A stretch of 10,296 nucleotides of DNA from Candidatus Omnitrophota bacterium (GTDB lineage Bacteria > Ratteibacteria > UBA8468 > B48-G9 > DTJG01), in NCBI GenBank assembly GCA_023818725.1, contig JAMWBX010000014.1:1-10296 (forward strand), in the 5' to 3' direction. The translations under genes were made by a program, and so were the position numbers. Each line of letters starts with the position of its first letter. The stretch's first letter is position 1. Below are positions 7,488-10,296 of the stretch, piece after piece. The notes beneath the pieces were generated by a model. It searched no databases. It saw only the letters and a list, made by a program, of their open reading frames with translations, and was not told the DNA's origin.

Positions 7488-9180
7488 ACTGGTTCAAAAA
7501 CAATCGTGTTTATCCAGTAAACAACTGGCTCTTTACTTGATATTAGAAGCTGGTATCCTTCAATCTCCTCATTATCATATGGACACTGAATTTCAATTTG
7601 CTTCCAGTTATTATCGGCTGTGAATGTTTTTGTGAAGACAGGCATCGTATTTTTATCAGCTGATTGATTTCTGAACAATCTTGCAATGGTTGAATTTGAA
7701 TCAGGTAGCTCCACACCCTTTACTACAATATCGAATTCTGTGGCCTTTTCAGCCTTGATCCAAAGCTTGAGAATATGTGAATGTAGGGGTACATGGTGGA
7801 GCTTAAAACTGATCTGGTTTTTTTTTTTGCTTTTGATGGTTCAACCCTGATAGACGGCATATTGTCCTTTTTAACATCAGAATCGAAAACAAATGCCGTC
7901 AATCCCATTCTTTCAAAATTTTTCTTTGTTTCCTGGTCAAGGCTTTTCCACTGGAAAAGATTAAATTTTGTTGAGCAGTTTGCCTTCCTTATTCCATAGT
8001 CGATTGCCTTTACCTGTATAGGTACAGTGGAGGTGATAAATCCATTTTCATCAACAATATTTCCATAAACAAGCATTTCTATGTCCGGCTCAACAACAGG
8101 TATTTCAGCAACCGCGCTATTTTTGCTAATTTTCGCTGCAAAGGCCAGATGGTTCCTGTAAATCCACCATCTCCATGGAGATATTTTTCCGTAGCTTACA
8201 ACAAGTTCTGCTTTTTTTACTTTATTTTCTCCACTGAAATTCCATCGGGCAAAAAGCCTGTTGCCTTTTTTTTCAATCGCTAATTCTGAAACCCTGTTAT
8301 ATGGTTTTTTTGTTTCCTTAAGGTAAATGTCAAACCAGGAAAAAAGTTGTTCATCAATCTCTTCCGGGAAACCATGTTCCCACATCGGCACGATGGCTAT
8401 TCTTTTATCACCTGTGGAATCCTGGTATGTTTTGACAACAGATGGCAGATAAAACCAGTTGTCGTTAGCCGCCGCAGCCCAGAAAAATGGCACATTTCTG
8501 TATTTTAATCTCAACGCAGGATCAATTGTTCTGTTCCATATTTCAACATCATCAGGTGTCTGAAGTTTAGTAAACTGCGGAAGATGGGTTCCGAGAGCCA
8601 TGTTGCCGCCCGCAAAAAATGACATTCCGCATTTAATTCTTGGATCTGCACCGGCAATTAAAGTTGAGAAAAATCCGCCATAGGAAGACCCGCCTATCCC
8701 TATTTTTTCTGGGTTAACCTGTGGCATTCTGGACAGGTAAGTAATCGCTCTCATCTGGGCTATGGCAAAATGCGTCATATTTGCATCAGATGGGTTTTTG
8801 GTATCAAATGCTGTCCATGGGTTCCAGACAGAATGCGGAAGTGTAACACACATGCACACATAGCCCCTTTTTGCAAAAAGCTCTGGCATTGCAATGTTTG
8901 CTGGCGCCATACCACCCTGACTCCAGAATATTGCGGGAAGATTTTTTGCGCCATCAGGAAAAGCGACAATTCCATAAATTCTGACTGGTTTTCCCTGAGA
9001 TTGTTCAGATGTAAATTCTACTTCTTGAATGATAATGTTGTCTTTTTGTTTTACATTCAAGATTTTTTCTTCAAGCGGCTCGTTGATAATTTTTTCTAAA
9101 TCAAAGATGGGTTCTTTGAATCTGACCTGGCCGAATGCCATACTGCCTGTCAGGAAGAGAAAAAAAATACATTTTTTCAT
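7466..9180 (-). CDS. Secreted alpha/beta-hydrolase (acetyl xylan esterase/PhoPQ-activated-protein-like), frameshifted at an A11 tract
   Basis: The first frame runs from ATG 9180 to a stop at 7723 (485 residues). A signal peptide (MKKCIFFLFLTGSMAFG) sends it to the periplasm or outside. The hydrolase fold shows the nucleophile elbow GGSSYGG (S166), an acid in AANDNW (D240) and a histidine in WEHGF (H269). A beta-rich region follows (about 300-448). The original frame then reaches 11 consecutive A (7818-7828 on the + strand) and ends in a 31-residue tail that looks out of frame. Adding one A continues into NQISFKLHHVPLHSH and on through 7466, giving 571 residues and a C-terminal beta-sandwich-like domain (WKQIEIQ, GYQLLISSKEPVVYWINTI). 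The ester substrate is unknown; acyl groups on plant or algal glycans are the guess. The ATG overlaps the URO-D stop (ATGA). An in-frame TTG at 9192 would lengthen the signal peptide but is less likely. Confidence 0.85.
7818..7828 (-). repeat. Homopolymer A11 (coding strand) at the esterase frameshift
   Basis: The + strand has 11 T in a row, i.e. 11 A in the coding strand followed by CC. The codons before it read AAA-GCA, then A-only codons. With 11 A the frame ends at 7723; with 12 (or 9) A it continues to 7466. Other A/T runs I noticed in the window stop at about 8 bases, so this one stands out. Such a run can slip during replication, transcription or translation, and is also a frequent place for base-calling errors. 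Confidence 0.9.
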
Positions 9181-10191
9181 GCGTTTACCCAATAATTGTG
9201 ATATTTTTCAAAAGCGTCAATGACAGCGCCGATATTTTCAACTGGAGTTCCAGGATAAGCGCCAAACTTCATCAATAACCCGCCTTTTTTTGAACCCAGT
9301 CTTTTTACACAGTTGAAAATATGCTGATCAATTTCTTCAGGTCTGCCGAAATATGTTATGTGCTGTCTGTCAATGTCAAGATCAATACAGATTTTACCTT
9401 TCAAAATTTTTTCAATGTTTTCGATGCCATTGACCATATCCTGCGGATTGAGAACACTTACCCCGCATTCAATCAAGTCCTCCATAATGGAAACAATCCA
9501 ACCGTCTGTATGAAGAGAAACATGAACACCATTTTCCCTGCATAAAGAGAAGAACTTCTTGTAGGATGGTTTTATATACCTGCGCCAGGCTTCTGGACTG
9601 ATGGGAAGAGAAGTTTGAAGTCCAAGGTCATCTCCAAAGCCTACCATATCAACACCAAGGCCAATCCACTTTTTTATTACAGCCAGCCAGTAGTTTTCAA
9701 TAATTTCAATCAGTTTAAACAGATTCTCATTTGCTTCGGCAAAGTCAATCATTGCGTTTTCGAAACCCCTCAGGTATGTGATAAGGAGGAAAAAAAAGCC
9801 ATGATCCACCCCGCAGGAAATAAAATTACCCTTCTTTCTCGCCTCCGTAATATCATTCTTTGCTTTTTCCCAATCAGTGTAGTTTTCAGGATCAGGAGGT
9901 GTGTAGTTTTTCAAATTTTCCCAATTACTCAAAGGGTGCTCAATGACCTGCCCATCGAGATAATCGTGCGGATATACCCAGAGGCAACCCCACTTATCCC
10001 TGATTTTGTTTCCGGCTTTTCTTGTTTTATCCCTGGCAGCTCCGATTGAAACATGGGTACATCTTTTTCACCTTTTCTTCAAAATATTCTTTGTTGCTGT
10101 CCCATATTGTGCCGATTACTGAAACACTTGAAAAAATCTCTCCATCGCCTTTAAGTTCAATACAATTGATCAGTTTTTCCCGTTCTCTCAT
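9177..10191 (-). CDS. Uroporphyrinogen decarboxylase (URO-D) superfamily protein, interrupted by a frameshift
   Basis: The gene starts at ATG 10191 (MREREKLINCIELKG), with GGAGGG at 10199-10204 seven bases upstream. This frame stops at 10027. From about 10060 the next frame carries the family sequence: IGAARDKTRKAG, RDKWGCLWVYPHD, QVIEHPLSNWENL, GFGDDLGLQTSLPISPE and HTDGWI, then ECGVSVLNPQD. Removing one base between about 10029 and 10066 gives 337 residues, the normal length for the MtaA/CmuA-like branch. Those relatives move methyl groups between corrinoid proteins and thiols using a zinc site with His-x-Cys and a late Cys. Here these are HTDG (Asp instead of Cys) and GAYPGTP (no Cys), so that chemistry is unlikely and the reaction is unknown. 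The 3' part alone can be read from a TTG at 9932 (251 residues). Its stop overlaps the esterase start by four bases. Confidence 0.85.
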
Positions 10192-10296
10192 AGTTATACC
10201 CTCCTTCAGCTTAAAATATTCTATCATATGACACCAGAATCAATAATGGATAGGGCAGAACCTTTTCAAGCATTTGCGAAAAACTGGTTATCCTGA

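Noticed and set aside
7466..7714. Separate 82-residue gene between esterase and aldolase
   Set aside because: Its frame joins the esterase frame with one extra base at the A11 tract and lacks its own ribosome binding site; it is the esterase C-terminus.
8770..9099. Plus-strand 109-residue ORF opposite the esterase signal-peptide and N-terminal region
   Set aside because: It is a shadow of the esterase coding frame: Cys/His/Phe-rich composition, no domain pattern and no ribosome binding site.
9177..9932. Short 251-residue URO-D protein starting at TTG 9932 as the true gene
   Set aside because: The same frame continues upstream with conserved family sequence (DKWGCLW, GQVIEHP), so the TTG is internal to the family domain and only an artefact of the frameshift.
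10223..10228. TATGAT on the minus strand as -10 box of the URO-D operon
   Set aside because: The hexamer is good, but no acceptable -35 lies 16-18 bases upstream (ATCCAT or TCCATT), and the operon could start outside the window.
10211..10296. Open minus-strand frame from the window edge to a TAA at 10211 (28 codons), as the tail of an upstream gene
   Set aside because: It contains LEKVLPYPLLILVSYDRIF, but nothing recognisable, and it is too short to distinguish from chance without sequence beyond the edge.
10228..10296. Plus-strand 22-codon ORF starting MTPESIMDRAEPF and ending at the last base of the window
   Set aside because: No ribosome binding site, and it overlaps the likely promoter region of the leftward URO-D operon; chance is sufficient.

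Overview
The window looks like a stretch of chromosome from an AT-rich, Gram-negative bacterium. The lipid A genes (lpxB, an msbA-type flippase), a TolC-family outer-membrane protein and two proteins with signal peptides require an outer membrane and periplasm. Gfo/Idh/MocA, uroporphyrinogen-decarboxylase-like, secreted esterase and AraD-like genes together are common in uncultured carbohydrate-degrading lineages such as the PVC/Omnitrophota-type phyla. That placement is inference; there is no rRNA or marker gene here to fix the taxon. I saw no tRNA, rRNA, CRISPR array, IS element or prophage gene.

Layout. (1) Positions 1-1333, leftward: a YbgC-type hotdog thioesterase, a small flavodoxin, possibly a 22-codon ORF that bridges two genes by overlapping start/stop codons, and the N-terminal part of a metallo-beta-lactamase-fold protein of the beta-CASP RNA-processing type, cut by the window edge. 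(2) Positions 1445-2434, rightward: a Gfo/Idh/MocA dehydrogenase with a strong ribosome binding site and a plausible promoter, divergent from block 1. (3) Positions 2547-6815, rightward: a TolC-family protein, lpxB, and an MsbA-like ABC exporter, packed with an 11-nt gap and then a 14-nt overlap behind one good promoter (TTGACA-16-TAGAAT). This is a lipid A synthesis and export unit with an outer-membrane efflux protein in front. (4) Positions 6816-10191, leftward: a URO-D superfamily protein, a large secreted alpha/beta-hydrolase and an AraD-like class II aldolase/epimerase, joined by a 4-nt ATGA overlap and a 22-nt overlap. Blocks 3 and 4 converge with no base between their stop codons.

The main oddity is in block 4: two of its three genes are interrupted by single-base frameshifts, while the complete genes elsewhere read intact. 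In the esterase the break sits on an uninterrupted run of 11 A (coding strand). One more A restores a 571-residue protein with an extra C-terminal beta-rich domain. This could be phase variation, slippage during expression, or a sequencing/assembly error. The URO-D-like gene carries one base too many near codons 43-54; removing it gives a normal-length 337-residue protein. If both are repaired, block 4 would be a translationally coupled operon that links a periplasmic or surface esterase to cytosolic pentose-phosphate-type sugar chemistry and a URO-D-fold enzyme of unknown reaction.

No stretch longer than 300 bases lacks a gene; the two longest gaps (1334-1444 and 2435-2546) hold the candidate promoters.
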